Below the pieces are notes generated by a model that was not told the origin of the DNA, did no database searches, and worked only from the letters and a program-made list of their open reading frames with translations. From NCBI RefSeq assembly GCF_024655565.1, contig NZ_JANKOF010000007.1, positions 1-64,000 on the forward strand: a stretch of DNA of 64,000 bases, given 5' to 3'. Made by a program: the position numbers and the translations under genes. Of the stretch, positions 52,392 to 62,359 are shown piece after piece. Each line of letters opens with the position of its first letter. The first letter of the stretch is position 1. This stretch comes from Nitratireductor sp. ZSWI3. Lineage in GTDB: Bacteria; Pseudomonadota; Alphaproteobacteria; Rhizobiales; Rhizobiaceae.

Positions 52392-53453
52392 TCAGTTTCC
52401 CGAATGTGAGCCTCGCGGTAGGAGAACCGCCGCCGCGTGCGACTTCCGGGCACCGGGAGCCGGCGAATTCGTCCGCCGGTAGTCCGACGGCGTCAGGCCC
52501 AGCTCGGACCTGAACGTGTTGATGAGGTGCGAGGCGTCGCAGAAGCCGGTGGCATGGGCGATCTGCGTTACCGTTCGCCCGGTGCTCTCAAGCAGCCCGC
52601 GCACGGCATCGAGGCGAAGCCGGAGATCGGCCCGTGACGGCGAGAGGCCGAGGTCGTTCTGAAAGCGTCGCTCGAGTTGCCGCCGGCCGATTCCCAACCC
52701 CCGCGCCAGGTCCTCGACGGTTTCGGGGTTCTCCATGTTCTGGCGCATCCGGATCAAGGCTTTGCGCACCACCGGATCGCGGGCGGTCAGATCACTGCGG
52801 AACCCGGGCTGGGGTTTGTCACCGGCCATGGCTTCGTCGATGATCATGATGCTCAGACTCTTGGTGGCGGCGACGCGGCCGATGTGCTTTTCGACCAGCC
52901 AGGCGGCCAGATGGGCGGCGCTGTGCCCGCCCGAGCAGGTCAACCGGTCCCGGTCGACGACGAAGATCTGGTCCGAGACGGGGTTGGCGGTGTCGAAACG
53001 TTCCACAAAGTCGTCATGGTGAAACCAGCTCACGCAGCAGCGATAGCCGTCGAGAAGCCCGGCTTCATGGAGCAGGAAGACACCGGTGCACAGGCCGACA
53101 AGCGGCACGCCGGCCCCGGCCGCCGATTTGAGAAACGCGACGCTTTCGCGCGAAAGACCGCTTGCTTCCTGGATGAGCCCGCCGACGACGACGATGTAAT
53201 CATACTCTCCGCCATTGTGCAGGCGGGTATCGGGCTGGATCTTGACGCCGCAGCTCGACCGGACCGAGTGCATGTCGGCCGACAGCACCGACCATTCGCA
53301 ATGGATCGGCCGCGAGCGATCCGCTTCGTCGGCGGCGAGCCGCAGGACATCCACGAAATTGGCAAAGGCGGAAAGCGTGAAGCGGTCCGCAAGCAGGAAC
53401 GCCACGCTCAAGCGCTTCTTGCCCGGCCTTTCGCGCGATGGAGTGATCTTCAT
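52392..53453 (-). CDS. GlxA-type AraC-family regulator of sarcosine oxidase operon
   Basis: The 353-residue protein has an N-terminal DJ-1/GATase1-like domain (LSVAFLLADRFTLSAFANFVDVLRLA, then GLCTGVFLLHEAG with the conserved cysteine) and a C-terminal AraC double helix-turn-helix (VEDLARGLGIGRRQLERRF ... ASHLINTFRSELGLTPSDYRR). This architecture is shared with the regulators GbdR, CdhR and SouR that respond to glycine betaine, carnitine and sarcosine in Pseudomonas. It is divergent from soxB with a 97-bp gap, so I infer that it senses sarcosine or a precursor. The ATG at 53453 is used; a TTG at 53468 is also in frame. Confidence 0.9.
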   Translation of the reverse strand: MKITPSRERPGKKRLSVAFLLADRFTLSAFANFVDVLRLAADEADRSRPIHCEWSVLSADMHSVRSSCGVKIQPDTRLHNGGEYDYIVVVGGLIQEASGLSRESVAFLKSAAGAGVPLVGLCTGVFLLHEAGLLDGYRCCVSWFHHDDFVERFDTANPVSDQIFVVDRDRLTCSGGHSAAHLAAWLVEKHIGRVAATKSLSIMIIDEAMAGDKPQPGFRSDLTARDPVVRKALIRMRQNMENPETVEDLARGLGIGRRQLERRFQNDLGLSPSRADLRLRLDAVRGLLESTGRTVTQIAHATGFCDASHLINTFRSELGLTPSDYRRTNSPAPGARKSHAAAVLLPRGSHSGN

Positions 53454-53550
53454 GGCGCAATCATACAATCAACACGACGCGATATTCCAGTTTTGTCTGG
53501 CCCTCTCCGACTAATATTCGGCAATTCGAACTTGCGGGAGGCCGCCTCTC

Positions 53551-54804
53551 ATGACGCATTTTTCTGCGCTGTCGCTTCTGATGAATGCTTTCACCGGTCA
53601 GAAGAACTGGACCGAGCAGTGGCCGGACAGCCAGCCGAAAGCCGAATACGACGTGGTGATCGTCGGCGCCGGCGGGCACGGGCTGGGCGCTGCCTATTAT
53701 CTGGCCAAGGAGCACGGGATCACCAATGTCGCGGTGATCGACAAGGGATGGCTCGGAGGCGGCAACACCGGGCGCAACACGACGATCATCCGCTCCAACT
53801 ATCTCTATGACGAGAGCGCCAAGCTCTACGACCACGCGCTGGACCTGTGGGAGAACCTCAGCCAGGAGCTGAACTACAACGTCATGTACTCCAAGCGCGG
53901 CGTGATGATGCTGGCGCACAACGTGCACGACGTGCAGAGCTTTCAGCGTCATATCCATGCCAATCGCCTCAACGGGGTCGACAACCGGTGGCTGACCGCC
54001 GAGGAAGCCAAGGAATTCTGCCCGCCGCTCAACATCTCGCCGACGGCGCGTTACCCGGTCATGGGTGCCGCGCTGCAGAAGCGCGCCGGCACCGCGCGCC
54101 ATGATGCCGTGGCCTGGGGCTATGCGCGTGCCGCCGCATCACGCGGGGTGGACATCATCCAGAATTGCCCGGTCACCGCGATCCGGCGCGGCTCCGACGG
54201 CCGCGTTGCCGGCGTGGAGACGGCCAAGGGCTTCATCAGGGCGAAGAAGGTCGCCGTGTCTGCGGCAGGCAACACCACCGTCGTCATGGACAGCGCCGGC
54301 GTCCGCTTGCCGCTGGAAAGCTTTCCGCTCCAGGCGCTCGTCTCGGAGCCGGTCAAGCCGATCTTCCCGTGCGTCGTCATGTCGAACACGGTGCATGCCT
54401 ATATCAGCCAGTCCGACAAGGGCGAACTGGTCATCGGCTCCGGGACCGATCAGTACACCAGCTATTCGCAGCGCGGCGGATTGCCGTTGATCGAGCATAC
54501 GGTCGCGGCGATCTGCGAGATCTTTCCGATCTTCACCCGCATGCGGATGCTGCGCAAATGGGGCGGCATCGTCGATGTGACGCCGGACCGCTCGGCCATC
54601 CTCGGCAAGACGCCGGTGCCGGGGCTCTACGTCAATTGCGGCTGGGGCACGGGCGGGTTCAAGGCGACGCCGGGCGCGGCTCACACCCTTGCCTGGACCG
54701 TCGCCAGGGACGAACCTCACCCGGCCAACGCGCCCTTCACCCTCGAGCGGTTCACCACCGGCCGTCTGATCGACGAGGCCGCCGCGGCCGCCGTCGCGCA
54801 TTGA
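53551..54804 (+). CDS. soxB: Heterotetrameric sarcosine oxidase beta subunit
   Basis: The 417-residue flavoprotein has the FAD-binding motif [22 protein letters not shown] near residue 35 and the segment [13 protein letters not shown], the region that carries the covalent FMN histidine in related enzymes. Together with SoxA it oxidises sarcosine (N-methylglycine) to glycine, with the methyl group passed to tetrahydrofolate. It is the first gene of soxBDAG, 10 bp before soxD. GGAGG lies 10 bases upstream of the ATG. Confidence 0.95.
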   Translation: MTHFSALSLLMNAFTGQKNWTEQWPDSQPKAEYDVVIVGAGGHGLGAAYYLAKEHGITNVAVIDKGWLGGGNTGRNTTIIRSNYLYDESAKLYDHALDLWENLSQELNYNVMYSKRGVMMLAHNVHDVQSFQRHIHANRLNGVDNRWLTAEEAKEFCPPLNISPTARYPVMGAALQKRAGTARHDAVAWGYARAAASRGVDIIQNCPVTAIRRGSDGRVAGVETAKGFIRAKKVAVSAAGNTTVVMDSAGVRLPLESFPLQALVSEPVKPIFPCVVMSNTVHAYISQSDKGELVIGSGTDQYTSYSQRGGLPLIEHTVAAICEIFPIFTRMRMLRKWGGIVDVTPDRSAILGKTPVPGLYVNCGWGTGGFKATPGAAHTLAWTVARDEPHPANAPFTLERFTTGRLIDEAAAAAVAH

Positions 54805-54814
54805 GGAGGAAACG

Positions 54815-55117
54815 ATGCTTCTCGTCCATTGCCCCTATTGCGAAGAGACCCTGCCGGAGCTGGAATTCGCCTATGCCGGCGAGGCGCACATCGCCCGGCC
54901 CGCCGAACCCTCTGCCATGAGCGATGAGGAGTGGCGCGACTATCTGTTCATCCGCAGCAATGCGCGCGGGCCGCATTTCGAACGCTGGCGGCATCTGCAC
55001 GGTTGCGGCCGGTTTTTCAACGCCGTGCGCGACACCGTCACCGACCGTTTCCTGATCACCTACAAGGCGGGCGAGCCGCGTCCCGACCTTTCCTCGCTCA
55101 AGGAGGCTGCGGAATGA
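54815..55117 (+). CDS. soxD: Sarcosine oxidase delta subunit
   Basis: This 100-residue protein has the zinc-binding pattern of SoxD: Cys6 and Cys9 in HCPYCE, His60 in RWRHLHGCGRF and Cys64. It is a small structural subunit holding the alpha and beta subunits together. AGGAAACG precedes the ATG. Its stop overlaps the soxA start by 4 bases. Confidence 0.93.
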   Translation: MLLVHCPYCEETLPELEFAYAGEAHIARPAEPSAMSDEEWRDYLFIRSNARGPHFERWRHLHGCGRFFNAVRDTVTDRFLITYKAGEPRPDLSSLKEAAE

Positions 55118-58107
55118 GTGCCTTCCGCGTTCCCGGACGTGGCCGGATCGACCATGACCGGCCGGTGACGTTCACCTTCGACGGCGACACCGTCGAGGGG
55201 CGCGCGGGCGACACCGTCGCCTCGGCGTTGCTGGCCAATGGCGTGCACCTGATGGGCCGCTCGTTCAAGTATCACCGGCCGCGCGGTGCGGTTTCGGCCG
55301 GCTCGGAGGAGCCGAACGCCCTCATCGGCACGCGCCGCGGGCCCGGCCGCTTCGAGCCCAACACCCGCGCCACCGTGCAGGAGATCTGGAACGGGCTGGA
55401 GGCGACCAGCCAGAACAGATATCCCAGCCTGAAATTCGATGTCGGCGCCTTGAACGACCGCGCCTACATGCTGTTTTCGGCCGGCTTCTACTACAAGACC
55501 TTCATGTGGCCGAAAAGCTTCTGGGACAAGGTCTACGAGCCCTTCATCCGGGCCGCCGCCGGGCTCGGCGTGTCGCCGAGGGAGGAAGATCCGGACGGCT
55601 ACGCCTCGCGCTATCTGCACACGGACGTGCTGGTCGTCGGTGCCGGTCCGGCGGGCCTGGCCGCCGCGCTGGCTGCGGCCCGTTCGGGCCTGCGCGTCAC
55701 GCTGGTCGACGAGAATGCCGAGGCCGGAGGAACGCTTCTGAGCGAGCCGCAGGTCAGGATCGACGGCGCACCCGCCTGGGACTGGCTGGCGGCGACGCTC
55801 AAGGAACTGGAGGCGCTCGGGGTCACGATCATGACCCGCACCACGGCGATAGGCTATTACCATCAGAACATGGTCGGGCTCTGCCAGAGGCTGACCGACC
55901 ATCTGGACACGCCTCCCGCGGACATGCCGCGCGAGCGGTTGTGGCGCGTCCGGGCAGGGCAGGTTGTCCTGGCGCAGGGCGCGCTGGAAAAGCCGCTGGT
56001 GTTCGACGGCAACGACCGGCCCGGCGTGATGCTGGCGGGAAGTGCCCAGACCTATCTCAATCGCTTTGGCGTCAGGGTCGGCGACAGGACCGTCGTCGCC
56101 ACCAGCCATGACAGCGCGTGGTACGCGGCGTTCGACCTGGCCGACGCGGGCACGAAGGTCGCCGCCATTGTCGATACCCGCGCCGAGCCGCCGGCCGGCT
56201 TGCAGGCAGAAGCCGGGGCGCGCGGGATTGCGGTGCTGGCGGGCCACACGGTTACCGGAACGACGGGACGTCTGCGCATCGGATCGGTGCGCGTCAATCC
56301 GATGCAAGGAGACAGGGTCGGGCCGGCGCAGACGCTCGCCTGCGACAGCCTCCTGATCTCGGGCGGCTGGACGCCGTCGCTGCACCTGTTCTCGCACACC
56401 AAGGGCACGCTCGCCTGGGACGACGACAACCAGACTTTTCTTCCCGAGCGCAAGACCGAGGCCTGCCAGATCGCGGGTGCCGGCCGCGGTCTGTGGGGCG
56501 TGGAGGCGGCCCTGAACGACGGTGCCGGAATGGGCGCGCAGGCGGTCCGCGCGCTCGGCAGGGAACCTGCCGCGATCCGCCATGCCGTTGCCAATGAGCG
56601 CACCGGCGCCGGCGTCAGTCACAAGGAACTGCCCACCGACCGCAATCCGGGCCGGGCGCGCGCCTTCGTCGATTTCCAGAACGACGTGACGGCCAAGGAC
56701 CTGCGCCTCGCGGTGCGTGAGGGCATGCGCTCGATCGAGCACGTCAAGCGCTACACCACCAACGGCATGGCCACCGACCAGGGCAAGATGTCGAACATCA
56801 ACGGTCTGAACATCGCCTCGGACGCACTTGGAAAGCCTGCGCCGCAGGTGGGGCTGACCACGTTCCGTCCGCCCTACACGCCGACGACCTTCGGCGCCCT
56901 TGCCGGATACCATCGGGGCGGGCATTTCGAGGTGACCCGCAAGACGCCGATCGACGGCTGGGCCGAAGAGCATGGCGCCGTGTTCGAGCCGGTCAGCCTG
57001 TGGCGTCGCGCCTGGTATTTCCCGAAGCCCGGCGAGGACATGGAGGCGGCGGTGGCCCGCGAATGCCGGCAGACGCGGGCCAGCCTCGGCATCTTCGACG
57101 CCTCGACGCTCGGCAAGATCGAGGTGGTGGGGCCGGATGCGGTGGAGTTCATGAACCGCATGTACACCAACCCCTGGAGCAAGCTGGCGCCGGGCCGGAC
57201 CCGCTACGGCCTGCTTTTGGGAGACGATGGCTATATCCGCGACGACGGCGTGATCGGGCGCCTTTCGGAAGACCGCTTCCACGTCACCACCACCACCGGC
57301 GGTGCGCCGCGCGTTTTGAACATGATGGAGGACTATCTCCAGACCGAGTGGCCAGACCTGAAGGTCTGGCTGACCTCGACGACCGAGCAGTGGGCGACCG
57401 TCGCGCTCAACGGCCCCAACGCGCGCAAGCTGCTCGAGCCTTTCGTCGAGGGGCTGGATCTCTCGGACGAGGCGTTTCCGCATATGTCGATCGCCGAATG
57501 CACGGTGGCCGGCTTCCCGGCGCGCCTGTTCCGGGTCAGCTTCACGGGCGAGCTCGGCTTCGAGGTGAACGTGCCGGCCCGCCACGGCCGGGCGCTGTGG
57601 GAGACACTCTGGGCGGCGGGACAGCAATATGAGATCTGCGCTTACGGCACCGAGACGATGCATGTCCTGCGGGCCGAAAAGGGCTACATCATCGTCGGCC
57701 AGGACACCGACGGGACGGTCACCCCCTTCGATGCCGGTCTCGGCTGGGCCGTTGGCAGGAAGAAGCCGGATTTTGTCGGGATGCGCGGGCTGCAGCGTCA
57801 GGATCTGGTCGCCGAAGGCCGTAAGCAGCTCGTCGGCCTCTTGACCGAGGACGGCAGCACCAGGCTGGAGGAGGGCGCGCAGATCGTGCTCGATCCCGGT
57901 CAGCCCAAGCCTATGAAAATGGTCGGCCACGTCACCTCGTCCTACCGCTCTGAGGCGGCCGGCAGGCCCATCGCCCTGGCGCTCATCGAAGGTGGGCACA
58001 AGCGAATGGGCGAGACCGTCTTCATCCCCATGCCGGACGCCGTGATCAAGGCGGAAATCACGGGAACCGTGTTTTACGACCTTGACGGCGACCGGCTGAA
58101 ACTTTGA
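55114..58107 (+). CDS. soxA: Sarcosine oxidase alpha subunit
   Basis: The 997-residue protein has, in order, a Fer2_4-like N-terminal domain (FTFDGDTVEGRAGDTVASAL), the NAD/FAD-type motif DVLVVGAGPAGLAAALAAAR near residue 170, and a C-terminal tetrahydrofolate-binding domain related to the aminomethyltransferase GcvT. It binds NAD and FMN with SoxB and transfers the methyl group to folate, forming 5,10-methylene-tetrahydrofolate. The start overlaps the soxD stop (ATGA). The whole operon appears complete and intact. Confidence 0.95.
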   Translation: MSAFRVPGRGRIDHDRPVTFTFDGDTVEGRAGDTVASALLANGVHLMGRSFKYHRPRGAVSAGSEEPNALIGTRRGPGRFEPNTRATVQEIWNGLEATSQNRYPSLKFDVGALNDRAYMLFSAGFYYKTFMWPKSFWDKVYEPFIRAAAGLGVSPREEDPDGYASRYLHTDVLVVGAGPAGLAAALAAARSGLRVTLVDENAEAGGTLLSEPQVRIDGAPAWDWLAATLKELEALGVTIMTRTTAIGYYHQNMVGLCQRLTDHLDTPPADMPRERLWRVRAGQVVLAQGALEKPLVFDGNDRPGVMLAGSAQTYLNRFGVRVGDRTVVATSHDSAWYAAFDLADAGTKVAAIVDTRAEPPAGLQAEAGARGIAVLAGHTVTGTTGRLRIGSVRVNPMQGDRVGPAQTLACDSLLISGGWTPSLHLFSHTKGTLAWDDDNQTFLPERKTEACQIAGAGRGLWGVEAALNDGAGMGAQAVRALGREPAAIRHAVANERTGAGVSHKELPTDRNPGRARAFVDFQNDVTAKDLRLAVREGMRSIEHVKRYTTNGMATDQGKMSNINGLNIASDALGKPAPQVGLTTFRPPYTPTTFGALAGYHRGGHFEVTRKTPIDGWAEEHGAVFEPVSLWRRAWYFPKPGEDMEAAVARECRQTRASLGIFDASTLGKIEVVGPDAVEFMNRMYTNPWSKLAPGRTRYGLLLGDDGYIRDDGVIGRLSEDRFHVTTTTGGAPRVLNMMEDYLQTEWPDLKVWLTSTTEQWATVALNGPNARKLLEPFVEGLDLSDEAFPHMSIAECTVAGFPARLFRVSFTGELGFEVNVPARHGRALWETLWAAGQQYEICAYGTETMHVLRAEKGYIIVGQDTDGTVTPFDAGLGWAVGRKKPDFVGMRGLQRQDLVAEGRKQLVGLLTEDGSTRLEEGAQIVLDPGQPKPMKMVGHVTSSYRSEAAGRPIALALIEGGHKRMGETVFIPMPDAVIKAEITGTVFYDLDGDRLKL

Positions 58108-58121
58108 ACGGGAGCACCGCG

Positions 58122-58700
58122 ATGACCGCTCTTACCCCCGATTTCACACCTGGCCCGCTTGCCGAAAGCGGTGCCGTCAGTGTCTCGCTTCTCGCACCGA
58201 CCGGCCGGTTTTCGCTGCGCGCGCGAGCGACGGACATGCCTGTTCTGTCCAAGGCTGTCGGCGTCGATCTTCCGGCGAAGATCGGTGCACGCGCCAATAT
58301 CGGCACCGTCGAGATTTTGTGCCTCGGTCCCGATGAATGGCATGTCCTGGTTGCCGAGACCGATGCGCCGCGGCTCGTCGAAAGATGCGCGTCCGTATAC
58401 GCCGATGCGCCGCACAGCCTGACCGACATTTCGGACCGCGAGGTCTCGGTGCGCATCGAAGGCCCGGAGGCGGCGGAGCTGCTGACGCTCGGCTGCCCGC
58501 GCGATCTCGACCGCATTGCCGAGGGTGAGGGCCGCCGGACGCTGATGGACGGCGCGACGGTCGTGCTGTGGCGCGACGGCAAGGACAGTTTTCGCCTCGA
58601 CATGTGGCGTTCCTTCGCCCCGCATGTGGTCGCGCTTCTCGAAACGGGCTGCGCCGAGCTGGCCGCCGAACAATCCGGCCTTGCGAACCGCCGACCTTGA
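58122..58700 (+). CDS. soxG: Sarcosine oxidase gamma subunit
   Basis: The 192-residue protein matches SoxG, a folate-domain-like subunit needed for a complete heterotetramer; it has no catalytic motif. The ATG at 58122 has GGGAG 7 bases upstream; an upstream TTG at 58104 overlaps the soxA stop but is a poorer start. It ends 96 bp before the convergent M48 gene. Downstream, a hairpin at 58708-58735 probably ends the operon. Confidence 0.9.
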   Translation: MTALTPDFTPGPLAESGAVSVSLLAPTGRFSLRARATDMPVLSKAVGVDLPAKIGARANIGTVEILCLGPDEWHVLVAETDAPRLVERCASVYADAPHSLTDISDREVSVRIEGPEAAELLTLGCPRDLDRIAEGEGRRTLMDGATVVLWRDGKDSFRLDMWRSFAPHVVALLETGCAELAAEQSGLANRRP

Positions 58701-58707
58701 TGCGCGA

Positions 58708-58735
58708 CAGGGCGATCGCCGAAGCAATCGCCCTG
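58708..58735 (+). terminator. Hairpin after soxG
   Basis: CAGGGCGAT and ATCGCCCTG form a 9-base stem around a loop of 10 bases, 8 bases after the soxG stop. No long T run follows. It lies between convergent genes and could act for both directions. Confidence 0.6.
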
Positions 58736-58795
58736 AGAGTGACCGCTAACAGGTGGGATGGAAGGAGTGGGCGGCCGGCGCGATGTCCTGTTTAG

Positions 58796-59971
58796 TCACT
58801 CCTCCAGATAGTCGACGCAGTCGATGGGGTTGCCGGGGAAACGGCCGGCACAGCTGTTGCCGTAGTTCTCCTCCGTGCTTCCCCCCTCGGACTCGTAATA
58901 GAGCCGGTCGCAGGCGGCCATGTCGCCACCGTGGCACTGGACGGCCATTTCCGCCAGGGCCGCGTCGTCGATCTGCGGCACCTCCTGGGGCGCCGGCATG
59001 TCGTCCACGGAGGCAAATGTCTGGTCGCTCGAGCTGCTGGGTGCAGACGAACCATTGACGAATGCGGGCAGCAGGCTGGTGGCGCCGGGATAGCCGCGGA
59101 CTGCCGCAATGCCCATCACGATCAAGGCCGGCACGAGCACGAAGGACAGCATGATCGCCCAGGCGCGTAGCGCCCCCCGGCCGGAAGTGTATCTCGGCGC
59201 GTTTGGATCCGGGGCGATGGCCGCAACGCGCGCCGAAAGGGGCGGATAGGTCGACAGCCAGCGGGCCAGCGTCATCCAGCCCGTGTTGAGGTTCTGCTGC
59301 TGCCGGACATAGGCGTCGAGATTGACCTGCCGGCTGTGCGCGCCGCCCGCCGCCAGCACGGCCAGGCCCCGCTTCGCCCCGTCCGGGCTGCCGCTCAGCG
59401 CCGCGCCCCAGCGGTCGCAAGTGTATTCACAAGCGCGCGAATAGGCCGAGCCGAGAAACGGAATGATGCGGCCCGGCGCGCTCAGCAGGAACCAGTCGAG
59501 GTGCCCGCAGCGCAGATGCCCGATCTCATGGCCGATGATCATGTCGCGGGCCGCCTCGTCGTCGCCGCAGGCCGCCAGAAGATCGGCATAGAGCACGATG
59601 ATGCGACGGCGGAAGAACTTGGTGGCCAGCGCGTTGAGGCCGCCGTCGGCCTGCAGGATGTAGGCTTCCGGCGTCGCCTTCAGCCCGGCCTTGCGGGCGA
59701 GCTCGGCCACGCGGGCATAGAGCTCGGGAAACTGGTCCGGGCCGAGCTGGACTGCGCTTCCGCGCAGATGCGCGATGAAGCCGACCTGCACCAGAAACAG
59801 AAAGGCGCCGATCAGGCCGACATAGATGAGGCCCAGGCCGAACGAGCCGACGATGAGCAGCAGCCACAGCAGGATCCCCACCACCATGACGGCAACGCGC
59901 AGCGGTATCTCGCTCGGCCAGCGCGACACCTGAACGGGCGCGCCGGCCGGCACATCGATCTTCTGATGCAT
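58796..59971 (-). CDS. M48-family membrane zinc metallopeptidase
   Basis: The 391-residue protein has two hydrophobic segments near the N-terminus (about residues 25-70), the zinc motif HEIGHLRCGH and the downstream glutamate region EYTCDRWGAAL typical of M48 (HtpX/Ste24-like) peptidases, another membrane segment near residue 270 and a soluble C-terminal tail of about 100 residues with cysteines (CHGGDMAACDRLYYES). Such enzymes degrade or mature membrane proteins. The C-terminal domain is not recognised. It converges on soxG and is divergent from the secreted DUF1963 gene; no operon partner is visible. Confidence 0.85.
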   Translation of the reverse strand: MHQKIDVPAGAPVQVSRWPSEIPLRVAVMVVGILLWLLLIVGSFGLGLIYVGLIGAFLFLVQVGFIAHLRGSAVQLGPDQFPELYARVAELARKAGLKATPEAYILQADGGLNALATKFFRRRIIVLYADLLAACGDDEAARDMIIGHEIGHLRCGHLDWFLLSAPGRIIPFLGSAYSRACEYTCDRWGAALSGSPDGAKRGLAVLAAGGAHSRQVNLDAYVRQQQNLNTGWMTLARWLSTYPPLSARVAAIAPDPNAPRYTSGRGALRAWAIMLSFVLVPALIVMGIAAVRGYPGATSLLPAFVNGSSAPSSSSDQTFASVDDMPAPQEVPQIDDAALAEMAVQCHGGDMAACDRLYYESEGGSTEENYGNSCAGRFPGNPIDCVDYLEE

Positions 59972-60391
59972 CTGATTCCCTCTCCTATCCGCAATCCATG
60001 TGCAGCACCGCCTCCTAAAACACGGCGGTCTGTAATGAAGTGAAATTATTCGCTTGGCTTATAGAAACCATTCCCGCCGACCTCAACATCCATAGTTGAA
60101 GTGATGCGCGGTACGGTTGCTTATCCACATTCGGAGTTGAGGCGCACCGTCTGCGTGAAGACAAGTCGGTTCTTCTTGCGTGACAATAGATATCGGGAAC
60201 CGGCCGGTGTTGTTCCGCGGCTACAATGCAGTTGGTAAGTTCTTCAGTTACCATCCCGAGTGTTGAGGGACCGTGACACCTCGAATAAAACCATCGGCAT
60301 GAATTCTGTTTCCTGTCCTTCACAAAAGTTCCGAATTCTCCGTGGCATACGGTTGCCCTTGTCGCGTTGGCGTTTCGACGGAGGTGGGGGA
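59972..60391. promoter_or_regulatory. 420-bp AT-richer spacer, no gene seen
   Basis: This gap between the divergent M48 and DUF1963 genes is lower in GC than its surroundings. No frame in it shows a signal peptide, codon bias or family motif. A longer frame of the DUF1963 gene reaches back to 60260, but its first 44 codons look non-coding. The stretch presumably holds two promoters. Nothing else is recognised. Confidence 0.4.
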
Positions 60392-61663
60392 GTGAAACAC
60401 GGATCGCCGAGCCTGCATCGTCTGTTGCTTGCCGTGCTCATCTTTGTCTCGACGGAACATGCCATGGCCTATGACGACGGTATCCAGCCATTGCCAACGG
60501 ATGAAGCCGGGCTTGCCGCGCGCCTCGAGGAGGCCGGCCTGTCGCGGAAAGGAAGGGCGATCATCCTGGCCGCGTCACGTCCCGCACTCGTGCTTGAGAC
60601 GACGCCCGTCTCCGACGATGAAGTCGCCCTTGGCGCAAGCCGGATCGGCGGTGTGCCGGATTTGCCCCCCGGCATGCCATGGCCGATGCGCGACGGATAC
60701 GAAAATGCCGGCGAACTCGCGGCGGTGTTCAACGCCGACGCCCGGAATCTCTATGCCGATGCCGGCCTGCCGCCGCCCTGGCTCTCGCCAGAGGACGGCA
60801 GGAAACTGGTCGACGAGCGCAAGCGCCTGAACGAGGAGGCCTGGGCCAGCACCCGTGCGCTGATGGAGGAAGCAGGTGTCGAGGTCGATTTCGATCCGAA
60901 GGACATCGAGCGGCCTGGAAAAGACGAGATCGAGGCCGAAGCCCTTCTTTGGCGCGCCAGGGCGGAGGCGGTGGGCAAGTCGTTTCCGCTCGCTTTCATA
61001 GGCCAGTTCGACCTGGCTGCGCTGTCGACGCAGGCAGGTTTCGATGCGAGCCTGCCTGATACCGGACGCCTTCTTCTGTTCTATGATCTGTGGATCTTGC
61101 CGCCTTCCTTCGATCCACGCTCGAGTGCGGGGCTGCGCCTGATCTACGATGAAACGCCGGTATCGGAGCTCGTGCGCGCAGAGCCGCCGGAGGAGTTTCG
61201 GGCGGCTGCCGATCCGCGCCAGTTCCTGCTTGCCCCGGCGGCCATTGCGCCACGATCGGTGATCACCACGATTCCCGCAGGCGGCGCCTCGTGGCGCGCG
61301 CTCGGCCTCGGCAACGAGGACGATGCGGGTCTCTACCATGAATGGCTCTACACGCTGGGCTGGCCCACGGCGGAAAGCGGCAATCACCAGCTCGGCGGCT
61401 GGCCGCGCGCCATCCAGGGCGGCATGCAGTCCCAGAGCCAGCTTGCCGCCAACGGCGTCTACGCGGGAACGTCTGAAGCTTACGAGAGTGCCGAGGCCAG
61501 GCGGCTCCTTGAGGATGCGCAGGATTGGCGGCTCGTGCTGCAGATCGGCCGCGACGACGTTCTCGGTCTCGACTTGCCCGGCGCCTTCTACGTCCTCATG
61601 CGTGGGGAGGATCTCGCCGAGCGCCGCTTCGACAGGGCGTGGATCGTCTACGAGCAGGATTGA
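60392..61663 (+). CDS. Secreted DUF1963-like protein
   Basis: The 423-residue product has a signal peptide (LLLAVLIFVSTEHAMA) and then a region resembling the DUF1963/YwqG family: SRIGGVPDLPPGMPWPMR near residue 85, SFPLAFIGQFDLAAL, GRLLLFYD and HQLGGWPRAIQGGMQ. No enzyme has been established for this family to my knowledge. I chose the GTG at 60392, which has GGAGG 8 bases upstream and gives a proper signal peptide. It is followed by a small membrane-anchored protein and a secreted helical-repeat protein on the same strand. Function is unknown. Confidence 0.75.
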   Translation: MKHGSPSLHRLLLAVLIFVSTEHAMAYDDGIQPLPTDEAGLAARLEEAGLSRKGRAIILAASRPALVLETTPVSDDEVALGASRIGGVPDLPPGMPWPMRDGYENAGELAAVFNADARNLYADAGLPPPWLSPEDGRKLVDERKRLNEEAWASTRALMEEAGVEVDFDPKDIERPGKDEIEAEALLWRARAEAVGKSFPLAFIGQFDLAALSTQAGFDASLPDTGRLLLFYDLWILPPSFDPRSSAGLRLIYDETPVSELVRAEPPEEFRAAADPRQFLLAPAAIAPRSVITTIPAGGASWRALGLGNEDDAGLYHEWLYTLGWPTAESGNHQLGGWPRAIQGGMQSQSQLAANGVYAGTSEAYESAEARRLLEDAQDWRLVLQIGRDDVLGLDLPGAFYVLMRGEDLAERRFDRAWIVYEQD

Positions 61664-61775
61664 CGATGGCACAACCGACCCGAAACCGCTGGAGGACAAG
61701 GCGTCCCGGTGAGCGCGCCGGCACCGCTCTGCGCCTCTTGACGTCACATTCGCAGAAAACAGGAGCATCGCATCC

Positions 61776-62306
61776 ATGCACATCCTCGTCATGATTGCCG
61801 GCGTCGTCGCGGCCGGCTGCTTCTGGTGGTACCGCGTCCAGTATATGAGCAAGGCCGCTGGCGAAGTGGCCGACGCGGTTGGTCGGGTCCGGGGGAACAT
61901 GCGTCGCAGCGCGCTGCGCAAGAAATCCGCGATCTCGCCCATCGCCGCCATCGATGACCCCGTGACCGCCGCAAGCACGGTGGTCCTTGCGATCGCCTCC
62001 GAGGACATGGTCGTCTCCGAGGAGATGGAAAAGCGCCTGCGCGACGAGATCGCGGTGATCGCCGCGTCGGAGCGTCAGGTCGACGAGGCGGTCATTTATG
62101 CCAAATGGGCGACGAGCCAGGTCGCCGATGTCTCCATCGTCATCGACAAGATCGCGCTCTTCCTGAAGGACCATCTGCGCCGCGAGGAGAAGGAAGAACT
62201 CCTCGCCATGGCACAGGCCGTCGCGCTGCCCGACGAGCGTCATGCGATGTTCGGGAGCCGCATCGAAACGCTTCGGCGCAAACTGGGCCTCGTCATCCGC
62301 GATTGA
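61776..62306 (+). CDS. Small membrane-anchored helical protein of unknown function
   Basis: The 176-residue product starts with one hydrophobic segment (residues 3-18, MIAGVVAAGCFWWY) and continues as an all-helical, charged domain. The helix pattern and the stretch KIALFLKDHLRREEKEELLAMAQAVAL recall TerB-like or related helical folds, but I cannot assign a family with confidence. It follows the DUF1963 gene by 112 bp and precedes the helical-repeat gene by 53 bp, all on the plus strand. It probably faces the cytoplasm or periplasm from the inner membrane. Confidence 0.6.
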   Translation: MHILVMIAGVVAAGCFWWYRVQYMSKAAGEVADAVGRVRGNMRRSALRKKSAISPIAAIDDPVTAASTVVLAIASEDMVVSEEMEKRLRDEIAVIAASERQVDEAVIYAKWATSQVADVSIVIDKIALFLKDHLRREEKEELLAMAQAVALPDERHAMFGSRIETLRRKLGLVIRD

Positions 62307-62359
62307 CGTGAAGCCGGCAGAGGCCGCTCGGAACGCACGATGATTGGACGGGGGTGAAG

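Noticed and set aside
55060-57999. 979-codon minus-strand frame opposite soxA
   Set aside because: Exactly antisense to a well-recognised gene and low in complexity, so not a gene.
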